A stretch of DNA of 64,000 nucleotides from Ehretia macrophylla (Eukaryota; Streptophyta; Magnoliopsida; Boraginales; Ehretiaceae): contig CM075770.1 in NCBI GenBank assembly GCA_037974665.1, positions 67,343,850 to 67,407,849 of the forward strand, written 5' to 3'. Positions 1 through 11,882 of this stretch are shown one piece after another (position 1 is the first letter of the stretch; every line of letters starts with the position of its first letter). Below the pieces are notes generated by a model. That model did not search any database and had not been told where the DNA came from. It saw only the letters and a program-made list of their open reading frames with translations. Both the position numbers and the translations under genes were made by a program.

Positions 1-718
1 CTTCTAAAAACAACTAAAAATAGAAATTGAAAAAGAAAATTAAGTAAATTTGTCTTCTTTTTGGACCTCTGACCAATGAGGTAATGACACATGCATATGA
101 ACTTCTAAAGAGTGGGTTCTAAACTTGGGTGGCACTATATAACTCAATCCATTAGTTGGCTATTGGTGGATTTTTTTGATTTTAGAAAAAACTTTGAGAT
201 AGAGAAGACTATAAGGATATTTTTTAAGATAAGGACTTGTAAAACTCGGATAGTCGCAGAAGTAAGGTCTCAGACTCACAGAAGACAAGTGAAAAGTCTC
301 TCAAGGTTTCGCCTTGGGAATTTTGCGAGAGTTTTCGCCGCTTTGAAACAATAAGTCTCAAAATCTCGCAAAATTCCGTGTGGTTTTTCTCTAAAAACTT
401 CGAAGGCCCCAGGACCCCTTATGACCCCTATAACCCCCCGGCCCTTATGTCAAAGTAGTTAAGTGCAAGGAGGTCAGAGCAGATGAGCTTCTCGGGTAGC
501 AAGCTAGTTAGGAGAGAAGTCACATTTGGATTCTTAAGTGTTGTAGGAAGGCAGGGAAGAAAGCACCATAGGAGGTATGTCTCGAGCCTAGGTGACAGGG
601 GAGAACTTTAGAGGTAGGCTAGAAATGGAGGAAAGAGAAAATAAAGCGATTGGTGAGCCAAGGTGTGAAAATGCTTGACCGATAGGAAGAGGAAGAGTTT
701 AGTTTCATTTTCGTGGGA
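1..718. other. Spacer, ancestral host DNA piece 1 (no gene recognised)
   Basis: I see no coding region, RNA gene or LTR in this stretch. It is less skewed in base composition than the retroelements beside it and has short purine-rich runs. It is the left flank of the E1 insertion; the last five bases before E1 (AGAAT, 719-723) recur after E1. The texture resembles angiosperm mitochondrial intergenic DNA, but no mitochondrial gene was recognised, so that origin is only a guess. Confidence 0.5.
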
Positions 719-723
719 AGAAT
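719..723. repeat. Target-site duplication of E1, left copy (AGAAT)
   Basis: AGAAT stands immediately before the LTR terminal TG and again at 10636-10640 immediately after the terminal CA of the other LTR. A 5-bp duplication is the standard footprint of Ty3/gypsy integrase. Confidence 0.9.
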
Positions 724-1280
724 TGTCAAGCCCCGAACCCAACCCCACGCTAAAGTCAGGCTCGGACCCGTCACTCGGACAGAGTCTCCTCTGTACCAAG
801 GACAAAACTGTTACCTGTAAACATTCACTCAAGACAATAGAACTAAATCAACAACTTATCCGCCAACATCTCCAAAGCTAAAACACAATCACAAGGCCAT
901 CCGAGCCTTGGAGCAACAACATTCTACTTAAGCACACAAGCATGCAAGATAGTTGGTTTTAGCCATAAGTAGTTAAATACAATAAAATTCTAAGTTCCAT
1001 ATGAAGATCAACAAACACTCCAAGCATGCAAGGGAAATTAAAGTCTAGAATTCATTCTTACAATCCAACAACTTTCTTTAACATTCTAGTACACATCTAC
1101 TAGACATATATACAAGTCTCAAAATACATTAATAACAAGAACTCCACGCAGGAAGCACATAAAATCCACCTCAGCACACAAGGTCACGGATTCTGATCTA
1201 CGTGAGCTTCTTCCTCTTCTTCTATTTCTAATAGCTGGGGATTCACCTCAGCTTCTCCTGAAACATTTCAAATGAGGAGT

Positions 1281-1299
1281 GAGCAACAAAGTTGCCCAG
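1281..1299 (-). promoter_or_regulatory. LTR hairpin, family A stem (E1 3' LTR)
   Basis: In transcript sense the stem is GGGCAAC / GTTGCTC with a TTT loop, containing one G-T wobble pair, preceded by CCTCGCT and followed by CTCACTC and then TTTCAG/G. Function unknown; the comparison with other LTRs is in the findings. Confidence 0.6.
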
Positions 1300-1688
1300 C
1301 GAGGGAGGTGATGCAACATGCTAACGTGCAATATGATATGCAACACAAGTAAACATATACAAGCCACATAAACTAACAAGACAATAAGCCAAACTATTAA
1401 TCACTTTAAAAAGGATACGGTTCCACTTCCAAGTCTTCATCCACGAGCCACGAACCACGAGCATCACGAACATGCCGGCATACCCCAAACACCACAATTG
1501 GGATACTCCGGATGTATCCCGATCCTATGACCCTTTTTCCCGAGGTAGGTCCATGCCCAGCAGGTGAACCACGCCTCTGGGGTAGTGGAGTATGCCTCAG
1601 CGAGAAAGGGAATAGGCACCATGGTAGTCAAGGGAGCACGGCAAGCCCGACGCCGCCCGTATTTCTCGACGCTACCATGTCCGAAAAA

Positions 1689-1700
1689 GGTTGCGCAACC
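1689..1700. repeat. 12-bp perfect palindrome GGTTGCGCAACC in E1 3' LTR
   Basis: Perfectly self-complementary and located at the edge of the GC-rich LTR island. The same palindrome occurs at 9154-9165, 12271-12282, 19580-19591 and 54189-54200 in LTRs of different families, and has lost two bases in the E2 3' LTR near 23898. Confidence 0.7.
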
Positions 1701-3170
1701 CAATACAAGACACAAGCAATCAATATAACACATAACACATAAGAAGGACGACAAAGTAGGCCGCCCTCACATATATGCACGATAAAAGTTCATATCAGCA
1801 CAATATTAGCTAATAGATGCCAAAAGAAGCAATCAACACAATTAAATCCCACAATCTACTCACATAGCTTAATTATATGCTAAATATTCAATGCAAGGCA
1901 CTAAGACCCCTCAACAAATTCTAAATACAACTCAAATGACTAAAAACTACATTTTCCCTTTCTTTAACCGAGTTTTCTTTCTCCTAAGCATGGTTCAAGA
2001 TTCCCAAACAATTTCCTACTCTTTCTATGTTCTTAATTAAGCTCAAAGGTACCTTTTAAAATCACTAAAACTCATTTTTGAAGCAAAAGTTCGGGAAGGC
2101 CCCGAACGGGATTGAACTATAGCCATACTACCCGACCCCCATTTTCGCGAAACGAAAGCACCAAAGGTGCTTCCTTAGCTCAAGGATACACAAATCAATG
2201 TGCAAACTTGGCCGGATTGCTTAACGTGTAAAACCCCCTTTTTAAAGTAAGCTGTTTATGCAATTAAGTTCTAATTCGAGTGATTCAACCTCATGTGGCT
2301 TTTCAACTAACTTCCCTAGGGCCTAGAGCACCTAATTGAAGCATCAATTCAAGCCAATTAGCAAATTTTCTCAAAACCCTAATTCTAGGCACTATTCATC
2401 ATCTCTTTAAGCAATCTCAAGTTTCAACCATTAACTTTGTTAGCAAACCTCAAAAGTTAACTCTATAGTCATCAAATAACTCATAGAAAGCATTCATAAC
2501 GATTTTTATAGCTAAGATCTACAAATCAATAAAATTCAATATTTGCACACAAACTTTAAAAACAAATAAATGCGTCTCCCTCACAATTTTTGAAGATGAA
2601 GAAGCTTGTTGAAGTCCCTAGGTTTCTCAAAACCCTCCCAAGATCAAGCTAAGAGCTCAAAGTGCAAGATTGAAGAAGCAAGAATCCTCCTTTTCTCCCT
2701 TGAGTGGGTCGGCCAAAGCATAGGACATAGAGGTCATTTTTTGTTTGTTTTGATGACTAATGTGTTTTATTCTCTTTTATTTCATGAGATGTTTATGTTA
2801 TATGTGATACATAATTAATATTCTAAGCTAATTAATCTCAAAACTTGATCAATTAAGGCTAATTGCAATTACAAATGCTTTTTAATAGAAACTAGCACTA
2901 TTCTAACGTAACACTATTCAAAGTTTACGGAAAATATTTTCCAAACGCACACTCCTAAGCTCGGAACTTCAAAACAAAAATTTCTTGGTTCCTTTTAAAT
3001 GTCATATGACCTAGGAAACATTTAAAATCAAGCTTTTGAAACAGTAAAAAATATTATGAATAGTAACCCCTAATAAATCAATTAAGCAAGAAAAATGATG
3101 CACGTAGAAATGCGAACATAGGTATGTAACGATTATAAATAAATATAGGGTGAAATTCTTGGGTGTCACA

Positions 3171-3187
3171 CCCTCTCCCCCTTAAAC
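3171..3187 (-). promoter_or_regulatory. E1 polypurine tract
   Basis: In element sense this reads TTTAAGGGGGAGAGGG directly against the 3' LTR, the normal site where plus-strand DNA synthesis is primed. It lies about 20 nt after the pol stop codon. Confidence 0.85.
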
Positions 3188-3188
3188 T

Positions 3189-3206
3189 AATTGCGTCCTT
3201 GCAATT
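3189..3206 (-). other. Pre-PPT hairpin of E1
   Basis: In element sense AATTGC, six-base loop AAGGAC, then GCAATT. It fits between the pol stop codon (3208-3210) and the PPT. Equivalent hairpins precede the PPT in E2, E3, E4, D1, D2 and G. Confidence 0.6.
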
Positions 3207-3207
3207 C

Positions 3208-3963
3208 TTACATGATTCGGCAAAGAGTTTTAGATACTTCTCTCTGATCTTCTCGCTCCCAAGTGGCATCGTCAACCCCATGATGATCCCAAAGAACTTT
3301 TACCATAGGAATACTTTTAGTTCTAAGTTCCTGAATCTTTCCGTCAACCACTCGAAGAGGTTTCTCAACATAAGCTAAAGACTCATCAATCTCCAACGGC
3401 TCCAGCTCAATGATATGCGACGGATCAGGATTATAGTTTCTCAACAGTGACACATGAAAAACATCATGAATCCGACCCAAACTCGGAGGTAATGCTAATC
3501 TATAAGCTAAATCTCCAACTTTCTCAGTGATCTCAAATGGTCCCACGTATCTAGGACTAAGTTTACCTCCTTTTCCGTGCCGAATCAAACCCTTTCGCGG
3601 AGAGACTTTCAAGAAAACACGATCCCCCTTAGAAAATACTAAGTCTCGTCGACGTCTATCAGCATAATTCTTCTGTCGACTCTGAGCTGTAAGCATCCTT
3701 TTCTTTATAAGTCTCACATTATCTACCATTTTGATCATCTCAGGAAGAATAGCGGGATCAACTGTTTTCATCTCACCTACCTCATCCCAATACAACGGAG
3801 ATCGACATTTCCGCCCGTAAAGTGCCTCGTAGGGTGCCATGCCAATAGTGGCTTGATAACTATTATTGTAAGCAAACTCCGCTAAAGGTAGGTATTTCTC
3901 CCAATTCTTGCCAAAATCCAGAACACAGGCTCTCAACATATCTTCCAATATCCTGATAGTCCT
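3208..3963 (-). pseudogene. E1 pol, integrase C-terminal domain and chromodomain-like tail
   Basis: After the amber codon at 3964-3966 the frame continues with the integrase segment [11 protein letters not shown], then [14 protein letters not shown], a KGDRVFLKVSPRKG strand, the GPFEI and HDVFHVSLL motifs usual in gypsy integrase C-termini, and finally a chromodomain-like tail with VKVLW and ATWERED. The natural stop is TAA at 3208-3210. In chromoviruses this tail is thought to bind histone marks and steer integration; here that is inferred from family membership. Without readthrough of the amber codon this part is not made. Confidence 0.9.
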
Positions 3964-4278
3964 CTATGACTGGCCATCCGTCTGTGGGTGATAAGTAGTA
4001 CTAAAACTCAGATTAGTACCCAAAGCCTTTTGTAGTTTCTGCCAGAACTGTGATGTAAACCTAGGATCCCTGTCTGATACTATCTGAGATGGAACTCCAT
4101 GCAGTCTCACAATATTTTCAACATATAGCTCAGCCAATTTGTCAAGAGAATCTGTTTTCTTTGTATCAATAAAATGTGAACTCTTCGTCAACCTGTCTAC
4201 TACAACCCACACAGAATCATTACCTCGTGGTGATCTCGGCAAATCCGACACAAGGTCCATAGTAACCTGGTCCCATTT
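3964..4278 (-). pseudogene. E1 pol, integrase catalytic core
   Basis: The frame between two stops (TAG at 4279-4281 upstream, TAG at 3964-3966 downstream) carries the D,D-35-E core: first Asp in MDLVSDLP, second Asp in VSDRDPRF, then TYHPQTDGQS. The codon due to encode the catalytic Glu, 36 residues after the second Asp, is the TAG at 3964-3966. The upstream TAG sits where relatives have a Trp codon. The core is therefore cut off at both ends and lacks an essential catalytic residue. Confidence 0.92.
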
Positions 4279-6972
4279 CTATACCGGAATCTCCAATGGT
4301 TGCAACAAACCTGCCGGCCTCTGATGTTCTGCCTTAACTTTCTGACAAGTCAAACATCTAGCTACATAATCAGCTATCTCTCTCTTCATGTTGTTCCACC
4401 AGAAGTTCTGTTTCAAATCTCTATACATTTTTGTGCTTCTGGGATGAATTGTGTATTTAGAAGCATGAGCCTCAACAAGAATTTCATCTTTCACAGTCAA
4501 ATTACTAGGAATGCAAATTCTGTTCCTGTACCTGAGAAGTCCATCATCATGCATCTTAAAGTCGAACTCTCCCCCTTTTGACTTCTCTAAATGCTTCAAT
4601 AACTGCGAATCGGATTGTTGTGCTTCTCTGATTCTAGATAGCAATAAAGATTTGATTTGTAAGCTAGCAAATTGAATACCTGATCTAGAAGCCTCTGGTT
4701 TCCACAAACAAAGCTCCTTTACAATCTCCCAATCCTTGATTATCAAACTAGCCACAGAAGCTTTTCGGCTCAGTGCATCTACAACAGTATTAGCTTTTCC
4801 CGGCAAATAGCTAATGGTACAGTTATAATCATTTAACAGTTCTAGCCAACGCCTTTGCCTCATATTCAGATCCTTTTGAGAAAACAAATATTTCAAACTT
4901 ATATGGTCAGTAAATATTTCAAATTTGTTACCCCACAAATAATGTCGCCATTTCTTCAAAGCAAAGACAACAGCTGCAAGCTCCAAATCATGTGTAGGAT
5001 AATTGAGTTCATATGGTTTCAATTTCCTAGAGGCATATGCTATCACTTTACCATTTTGCATCAGAACACAACCCAAGCCTTCTTTCGAAGCGTCACTATA
5101 AATCACCAAGTTCTCGATTCCCTCAGGCAAGACAAGGATATGTACAGTGGTAAGTCTCTTTTTCAACTCCTGGAAACTAACTTTACATTTGTCATCCCAA
5201 TTAAACACAGTTTTCTTCTGAGTTAATGTAGTCAAAGGTCCTGCAATCTTTGAAAAATCTTTAACAAATCGCCTATAATAGCCCGCTAGTCCCAAGAAAC
5301 TACAGACTTCCGTGACAGTTTCAAGTTTTTTCCACGACATAACCACCTCAATTTTAGCAGGATCAACGGATTTTCCCTCCTGTGAAATGATATGACCTAA
5401 AAAGGAAACCTGTTTCAACCAGAATTCGCATTTGCTAAATTTGGCAAACAATTTGTGTTCTTGCAGGGTTTTAAGTACAATTCTCAAATGCTCTTCATGC
5501 TCTGACTCAGACTTAGAGTATACTAATATGTCATCAATAAAAATCACAACAAACTGATCAAGATAGGGTCGAAATACTCTCTGCATCAAATCCATAAAAG
5601 CGGCTGGAGCATTTGTCAACCCGAATGGTAAAACAACAAACTCATAATGGCCGTACCTGGTTCTAAATGCAGTCTTAGGTACATCCTCTTTCCGGATCCT
5701 CAACTGATAATAACCCTGTCTCAAATCAAATTTTGAAAACACAACAGCACCCTGTAGCTGATCAAACAACTCCTCAATTAAAGGCAAATGATATTTATTT
5801 TTCACCGTTACCTGATTCAGACCTCGATAATCAATACACAAACGCAGAGTACCGTCTTTCTTTTTCACAAATAACACGGGAGCACCCCACGGTGACGAAC
5901 TAGGCTGAATAAAACCTTTCTCAAGTAAACCCTGTAGCTGAATTTTCAATTCTTGTAACTTAGGGGGAGACATTCTATACGGGGTTCTCGAGATAGGACT
6001 AGTTCCCGGCAACAGGTCAATCACAAACTCAATCTCCCTATCAGGTGGTAACCCAGGCAACTCCTCAGGGAAAACCCCCGGAAACTCTTTTATAACAGGT
6101 ACTTCATTCAATTTCAATTTATCTCCAGGCTGATTAATTAAATAAGCTAAGTATGCATCATAGCCTTTACTCAACATTTTAGTAGCTTTAATAGAAGATA
6201 CGATACGAGTCCCAGTAGACTTTCGACTCCCAGTTACTTTAATAACAGGTTGGTTAGGTACTTCTAAAGTCAAAACTTTCCTCCTACAGTCCAAACATGC
6301 ATAATATCGTCCCAACCAATCCATCCCCAAGATAACTTCAAAGTCCCGAAATGGCATGATAATCAAATCAATAGGATACATGCAACCCTCAATGCAAATA
6401 TTACAATCTTTACATACAGACTTCGTAACAAATTTAGTACCCATAGGATTACCTACTTCAATCACATACGACAGTTTATCAACTTTTAATGTAGCAGACT
6501 GTGCACATGCAGGAGTAATGAATGAATGTGTAGCCCCGGTGTCAATCAAAACTACTACCGGCTGACTATTAATAAGAAAAGTACCTTCTACCACCACTGT
6601 CGTCTCTGGAAGCTCCACCTGGTCAAGTGCAAATACCCGTGCGTGACCTCGCGGTACAGTAGCTGCTCCTGAAGCTCGAGACTGAGCACCCTGGCCTGAA
6701 GTATGGCCCTGACCAAATTTAAACATCTGACAATCTCTAACTCTGTGCTGATCACTACCACAACCTGTGCAACGGCCTAGTTTCGTCCAACACTCAGCCT
6801 CTATGTGACCCTTACGGTTGCAATGAGTACATTGTAGATTCTTCCTAGCAGCAGTTCCTCCTGTAGGGGCCCTATAAGTAAATGTGGCAGAACTACCCTG
6901 CTGAGATCTAGCAGTCACTGGTCGGGTCTGTGACTGTCCCTGTGGCTGGCTCTGAGCTGGTCTCGGCTGTGA
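4279..6972 (-). pseudogene. E1 pol: zinc knuckles, protease, reverse transcriptase, RNase H, integrase N-terminus
   Basis: A long open frame (Met-initiated part 6918-4279, 879 residues). It has two CCHC knuckles, C30-X2-C33-X4-H38-X4-C43 and C50-X2-C53-X4-H58-X4-C63, so gag's end lies in this stretch. Then follow an aspartic protease with [13 protein letters not shown] with [12 protein letters not shown] and the active site FIDD in place of YxDD, RNase H with YSDAS, TDH and VDALSRK, and the HHCC zinc finger of integrase (H...H...CLTC). It is one frame with gag, interrupted by TAA at 6973-6975 and ended early by TAG at 4279-4281. All catalytic motifs within this part look intact. Products would act in cytoplasmic virus-like particles. 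Confidence 0.95.
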
Positions 6973-7874
6973 TTATACCTGAACTGGTCTTGGATAGCTC
7001 TGAGTCTGTCTAGGCTGCTGAGTCTGAACAAGCTGCTGATACTGCCTTTGATAACCCTGAGTCTGAGACTGAAACTGACATTTGCTTGACTGACTAGACG
7101 GAGCTAACACATCTGCCTTACGTTTCTCATATCTCGATGCAGCCCTAACTACTACAGCATAGTTCGGATAATCTTGTGAAGACAAGTTAAGCATGATGTC
7201 ACTCCTCAACCCTGTAATAGATCTCTGGATTTTCACATCCTCCGGCTGAACTAAAGCTGGCACATATCGAGATAGTCTCGTAAAGGTAGCCTCATACTGG
7301 TCTACAGTCATGTTCCCTTGTTTCAAAGCTATAAATTCATCCTGATGAATCTCACGGGCTACAACCGATACATATTTATCTCGAAACTCACGAACAAAGT
7401 CAGCCCATACATGTTGAACCCTCTCGGCATCCCATTTTTCTCTAATAGTGCGCCACCAAGCCTCGGCATCACCCTCCATTAAAAAGGCAGCATATGTGAT
7501 CTTTCTTTCATCGTCGCACTCAAGTATCGCAGCAACTTTCTCGAACTTACTCAGCCACATCTCTGCTTTCATATCATCAGGCTCACCATAAAAACTATAT
7601 GCTCCGTGATGCAGAAATTTATCAAATAAGTTACCTCCTGCAGTACCACTGCCCTCTGCTCTGGCAGTCTGATTACCTCTACCGGCACCTGCTGTACCTT
7701 GCTGAACCACAAACTGTGCTATGGTATTCATCGCGGTGGCCATTGTGGCCAGAATCTAGGCAGTACTCGGCTCCTGACCTGCGGTACATCCCCGGCTGCC
7801 CTAACATCTTGCCCCGGTACATTCTATCTGGGAGCCTCCTCCAGCTCTCTCCGTCGTCTCCCCCGTCTCGTCAT
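6973..7874 (-). pseudogene. E1 gag (capsid), broken
   Basis: The best-preserved part starts at the Met at 7743 (256 residues) and has the retrotransposon gag core: EPDDMKAEMWLSKFEK, then EAWWRTIREKW, then the YEATFTRLSRY motif, then a Gln-rich tail. The true start is probably the ATG at 7872-7874, opening an Arg/Glu-rich leader peptide typical of these gags. Between them lie a stop (TAG) in that leader frame, a frameshift, and TAG at 7756-7758. The frame ends at TAA 6973-6975, directly in line with the zinc-knuckle frame. Gag would form the particle shell and package RNA; this copy could give only a truncated product. Confidence 0.9.
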
Positions 7875-8109
7875 TAGAATACTAGAAGAACATCATATTA
7901 TAATAGGCAAATAAACTATGCAAAGATAATGTACACATTGTTTTCAAACATTTTACCCACATATGAACACATAAAACACTTAACAACATTCAACAATAAC
8001 TTTTCATATACTTATCATGTCAAGCTTTATCATTCCTCTTCATGCTAGCATGTCTTTTATCTAAGTACTTAAACAATTAAACACTCACATATTCACATAA
8101 TTCACTTTC

Positions 8110-8153
8110 ACATATAGACCTCTACCCACATGCCAAGGAATTTAACCCGGCTT
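8110..8153 (-). promoter_or_regulatory. Post-PBS leader motif of E1 (candidate packaging signal)
   Basis: In element sense, shortly after the PBS, the leader has AAGCCGGG, then CCTTGG, then ATGTGGGTA. The same order (AGCCGGG, CTCGG, GGGTA) follows the PBS in E4, D1, D2 and, more loosely, E2. Role inferred from position only. Confidence 0.45.
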
Positions 8154-8167
8154 CATGCATTCTAGTA

Positions 8168-8179
8168 GCTCTGATACCA
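8168..8179 (-). promoter_or_regulatory. E1 primer binding site (initiator tRNA-Met)
   Basis: Reverse complement reads TGGTATCAGAGC, the usual plant primer site matching the 3' end of initiator tRNA-Met, seven bases inside the 5' LTR boundary. Confidence 0.9.
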
Positions 8180-8186
8180 CCTAAAG

Positions 8187-10635
8187 TGTAACGCCCCGAA
8201 CCCAACCCCACGCTAAATTCAGGCTCGGACCCGTCACTCGGACAGAGTCTCCTCTGTACCAAGGACAAAACTGTTACCTGTAAACATTCACTCAAGACAT
8301 TTGAACTAAATCAACAACTTATCCGCTAACATCTCCAAAGCTAAAACACAATCATAAAGCCATCCGAGCCTTGGAGCAACAACATTCTACTTAAGCACAC
8401 AAGCATGCGAGATAGTTGGTTTTAGCCATAAGTAGTTAAATACAATAAAATTCTAAGTTCCATATGAAGATCAACAAACACTCCAAGCATGCAAGGGAAA
8501 TTAAAGTCTAGAATTCATTATTACAATCCAACAACTTTCTTTAACATTCTAGTACACATCTACTAGACATATATACAAGACTCCAAAGTCTCAAAATACA
8601 TTAATAACAAGAACACCACGCAAGAAGCACATAAAATCCACCTCAGCACACAAGGTCACGGATTCTGATCTATGTGAACTTCTTCCTCTTCTTCTACTTC
8701 TAATAGCTAGGGATTCACCTTAGCTTCTCCTGAAACATTTCAAATGTGGAGTGAGCAACAAAGTTGCCCAGCGAATGAGCTGATGCAACATGCCAACGTG
8801 CAATATGATATGCAACACAAGTAAACATATACAAACCACATAAACTAACAAGACAATAAGCCAAATTATTAATCACTTTAAAAAGGATACGGTTCCACTT
8901 CCAAGTCTTCATCCACGAACCACGAGCATCACGAACATGCCGGCAAACCCCAAACACCACAATTGGGATACTCCGAATGTATCCCGATCCTACGACCCTT
9001 TCTCCCGAGGTAGGTCCATGCCCAGAAAGTGAACCACGCCTCTGGGGTAGTGGAGTATGCCTCAGCGAGAAAGGGAATAGGCACCATGGTAGTCAAGGGA
9101 GCACGGCAAGCCCGATGCCGCCCGTGTTTCTCGACGCTACCATGTCTGAAAAAGGTTGCGCAACCCAATACAAGTCACAAGCAATCAATATAACACATAA
9201 CACATAAAAGGGACGACAAAGTAGGCCGCCCTCACATATATGCACGATAAAAGTTCATATAAGCACGATATTAGCTAATAGATGCCAAAAGAAGCAATCA
9301 ACATAATTAAATCCCACAATCTACTCACATAGCTTAATTATATGCTAAATATTGAATGCAAGGCACTAAGATCCCCCAACAAATTCTAAATACAACTCAA
9401 ATGACTAAAAACTACATTTTCCCTTTCTTTAACCGAGTTTTCTTTCTCCTAAGCATGATTCAAGATTCCCAAATCATTTCCTACTCTTTCTATGTTCTTA
9501 ACTAAGCTCAAAGGTACCTTTTAAAATCACTAAAACTCATTTTTGAAGCAAAAGTTCGGGAAGGCCCCGAACGGGTTTGAACTATAGCCATACTAACCGA
9601 ACCCCATTTTTGCGAAACGAAAGCACCAAAGGTGCTTCCTTAGCTCAAGGATACCCAAATCAATGCCCAAACTTGGGCGGATTGCTTAACGTGTAAAACC
9701 CCCTTTTTAAAGTAAGCTATTTATGCAATTAAGTTCAAATTCGAGTGATTCAAACTCACGTGGCTTTCAACTAACTTCCCTAGGGTCTAGAGCACCTAAT
9801 TGAAGCATCAATTCAAGCCAATTAGCAAATTTTCTCAAAACCCTAATTCTAGGCACTATTTATCATCTCTTTGAGCAATCTCAAGTTTCAACCATTAACT
9901 TTGTTATCAAACCTCAAAAGTTAACTCTATAGGCATCAAATAACTCATAGAAAGCATTCATAACGAGTTTTATAGCTAATATCAACAAATCAATAAAATT
10001 CAATATATGCACAGAAACTTTAAAAATAAATAAATGCATCTCCCTCACAATTTTTGAAGATGAAGAAGCTTGTTGAAATCCCTAGGTTGCTCAAAACCCT
10101 CCCAAGATCAAGCTAAGAGCTCAAAGTGCAAGATTGAAGAAGCAAGAATCCTCATTTTCTCCCTTGAGTGGGTCGGCCAAAGCATAGGACATAGAGGTCA
10201 TTTTTTTGTTTGTTTTGATGACTAATGTGTTTTATTCTCTTTTATTTCATGAGATGGTTATGTTATATGTGATATATAATTAATATTCTAAGCTAATTAA
10301 TCTCAAAACTTGATCAATTAAGGCTAATTGCAATTACAAATGCTTTTTAATTGAAACTAGCACTATTCTAATGTAACACTATTCAAAGTTCACGGAAAAT
10401 ATTTTCCAAACGCACACTCCTAAGCTCGGAACTTCAAAACGAAAATTTATTGGTTCCTTTTAAATGTCATATGACCTAGGAAAAATTTAAAATCAAGCTT
10501 TTGAAACAGTCAAAAATATTATAAATAGTAACCCCTAATAAATCAATTAAGCAAGAAAAATGATGCACGTAGAAATGCGCACATAAGTATGCAACGATTA
10601 TAAATAAATTTAGGGTGAAATTCTCGGGTGTCACA
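8187..10635 (-). repeat. E1 5' LTR (family A)
   Basis: 2449 bp, TGTAACG...GTCACA. It matches 724-3170 with scattered substitutions and a few small indels. GC-rich island at about 8950-9170, palindrome at 9154-9165. The element's promoter should be here; I did not assign a TATA box. Confidence 0.95.
8753..8771 (-). promoter_or_regulatory. LTR hairpin, family A stem (E1 5' LTR)
   Basis: GCAAC at 8755-8759 and GTTGC at 8763-8767 pair around a three-base loop. Plus-strand flanks are GTGA to the left and CCAGCGA to the right, as in the other E1 LTR. Confidence 0.6.
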
Positions 10636-10640
10636 AGAAT

Positions 10641-11213
10641 TACTTTTACTGAGAGAGAATCCAGTAGCTATCCAAGGGTTGCAAGCAAGCAAGCTAGTCG
10701 GAAGCAAACGTCAAGGCAGTCAGTGCTTGCTAAACGATGAAGTCAAGGTAGTCAGTGTCAGTCAATTTCGGAGCAGAAAAGTTAGAAGTTAGAACATATC
10801 CCGATGTCAAGGTGAGACGTCCAGCTCTTTAAGAAAGAATGTTCGTCCTAGCTTAGTCGATGTCTAAGGCAAAACCTGAATCCCAATAGTGCTAAGCTTG
10901 TAGGATTTCCTCTTGGAAAGAAAGGCCTATAATCATAAGTTATCCAATTAGTAGATAGGCTGGGAATTCTACGAGGAAAGGAACATCCTATAGAAAGCTT
11001 TATCCTAAAATTGAATGTATAATGAAGATCATCATTGAATGGAGGAGAACAACCGGGATGGATATGAGAGACTACGGTTCAAAGCTTCCGAACAAACTAG
11101 CTAGAGTTGGATCTGCTGAACTTGAGCGAATAAGGAAAGAAGCAAGCTTGGGTTCTTTTTGCTTGTAGCATGATATGTAGTAAAGTCGGCTGAACACAAA
11201 GCCAATTGAAGAG
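10641..11213. other. Spacer, ancestral host DNA piece 2 (no gene recognised)
   Basis: Non-retroelement DNA between E1 and S0, continuing piece 1 once E1 and one AGAAT are removed. Balanced composition and many short direct repeats such as GCAAGCAAGC and AAGCAAGC. On the minus strand an open frame of modest length enters from piece 3 if S0 is disregarded (see findings). No known product. Confidence 0.45.
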
Positions 11214-11861
11214 AAGTCTGTAATGCCCCGATCCCGCACGAAACCGAGACTCCTATTTGTCATGCTATTCTCAACCCAATTCCAAACCTCGGACACGAAA
11301 TTTATGGAGAAACAGACGGAGTCTCCCCTGTTTATAGGACTAATCAAAAACCTACAAATAATAGAATACAACTACAAAACCATAATCCAACATTCTTATA
11401 TACTTCAACTTCAACCACTAAGCTATGCCTCGTCTCAAGGCCATCCAAGCTTTAGACTCAACAAAATAGGTACACAAGCATGCTTAGGCCTCAAATATTG
11501 AAATATTATGTTATAAAGTCACTTATCATACCATTCTAACTTTATCTCTTCAATTGTCTTGTTTATTAATCCAGCCTACTAACTCCATTAACCCAAGCTA
11601 GCATGCACGACAATTAAACAATAACATAGTCCTTTAAACTATTACAGGCCACCTATGAACCAAATACAAACAAGATCCAATACAATTACAAGTCGAGTTT
11701 TTATAGTTCCAATCAAATTACAATTCAAATCACTTCACTAATTCACATGGATTCGTAGGTACTAATAATGAAAGCCAACACAACCAAACATGGTAACTCT
11801 AAAGCTTTCCCTGTATCACCTTGTGAAGGTGCTGAACCTGAAAGGTGTTAGAGATGAGGGT

Positions 11862-11882
11862 GAGTATAAAACTGGTATACTC
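11862..11882 (-). promoter_or_regulatory. LTR hairpin in S0
   Basis: GAGTATA (11862-11868) pairs with TATACTC (11876-11882). In transcript sense CCTCACT precedes it and TTTCAG/G follows about 27 nt after the stem. Confidence 0.55.

Larger units (their letters stand above)
724..3170 (-). repeat. E1 3' LTR (family A)
   Basis: 2447 bp, aligned by eye over its whole length with 8187-10635. Starts TGTCAAG where the partner has TGTAACG, and ends GTCACA. It holds the GC-rich LTR island at about 1490-1710, the 12-bp palindrome GGTTGCGCAACC at 1689-1700, and the hairpin at 1281-1299. Small ORFs on both strands in the island have no consistent frame between copies and are not taken as genes. Confidence 0.95.
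724..10635 (-). mobile_element. E1: complete but inactive Ty3/gypsy chromovirus (Tekay/Del-like)
   Basis: A full LTR element of about 9.9 kb read on the minus strand: 5' LTR 8187-10635, PBS 8168-8179, gag from 7874 down, pol to 3208, PPT 3171-3187, 3' LTR 724-3170, with matching 5-bp TSDs outside. Gag and pol share one frame from 7743 downward. The frame is broken by an early frameshift near the gag N-terminus and by in-frame stops at 7756-7758, 6973-6975, 4279-4281 and 3964-3966. The integrase C-terminus ends in a chromodomain-like segment (VKVLW...ATWERED), which with the long LTRs points to the Tekay/Del group. No other element is nested inside it. It cannot make its own proteins without readthrough. 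Confidence 0.95.
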
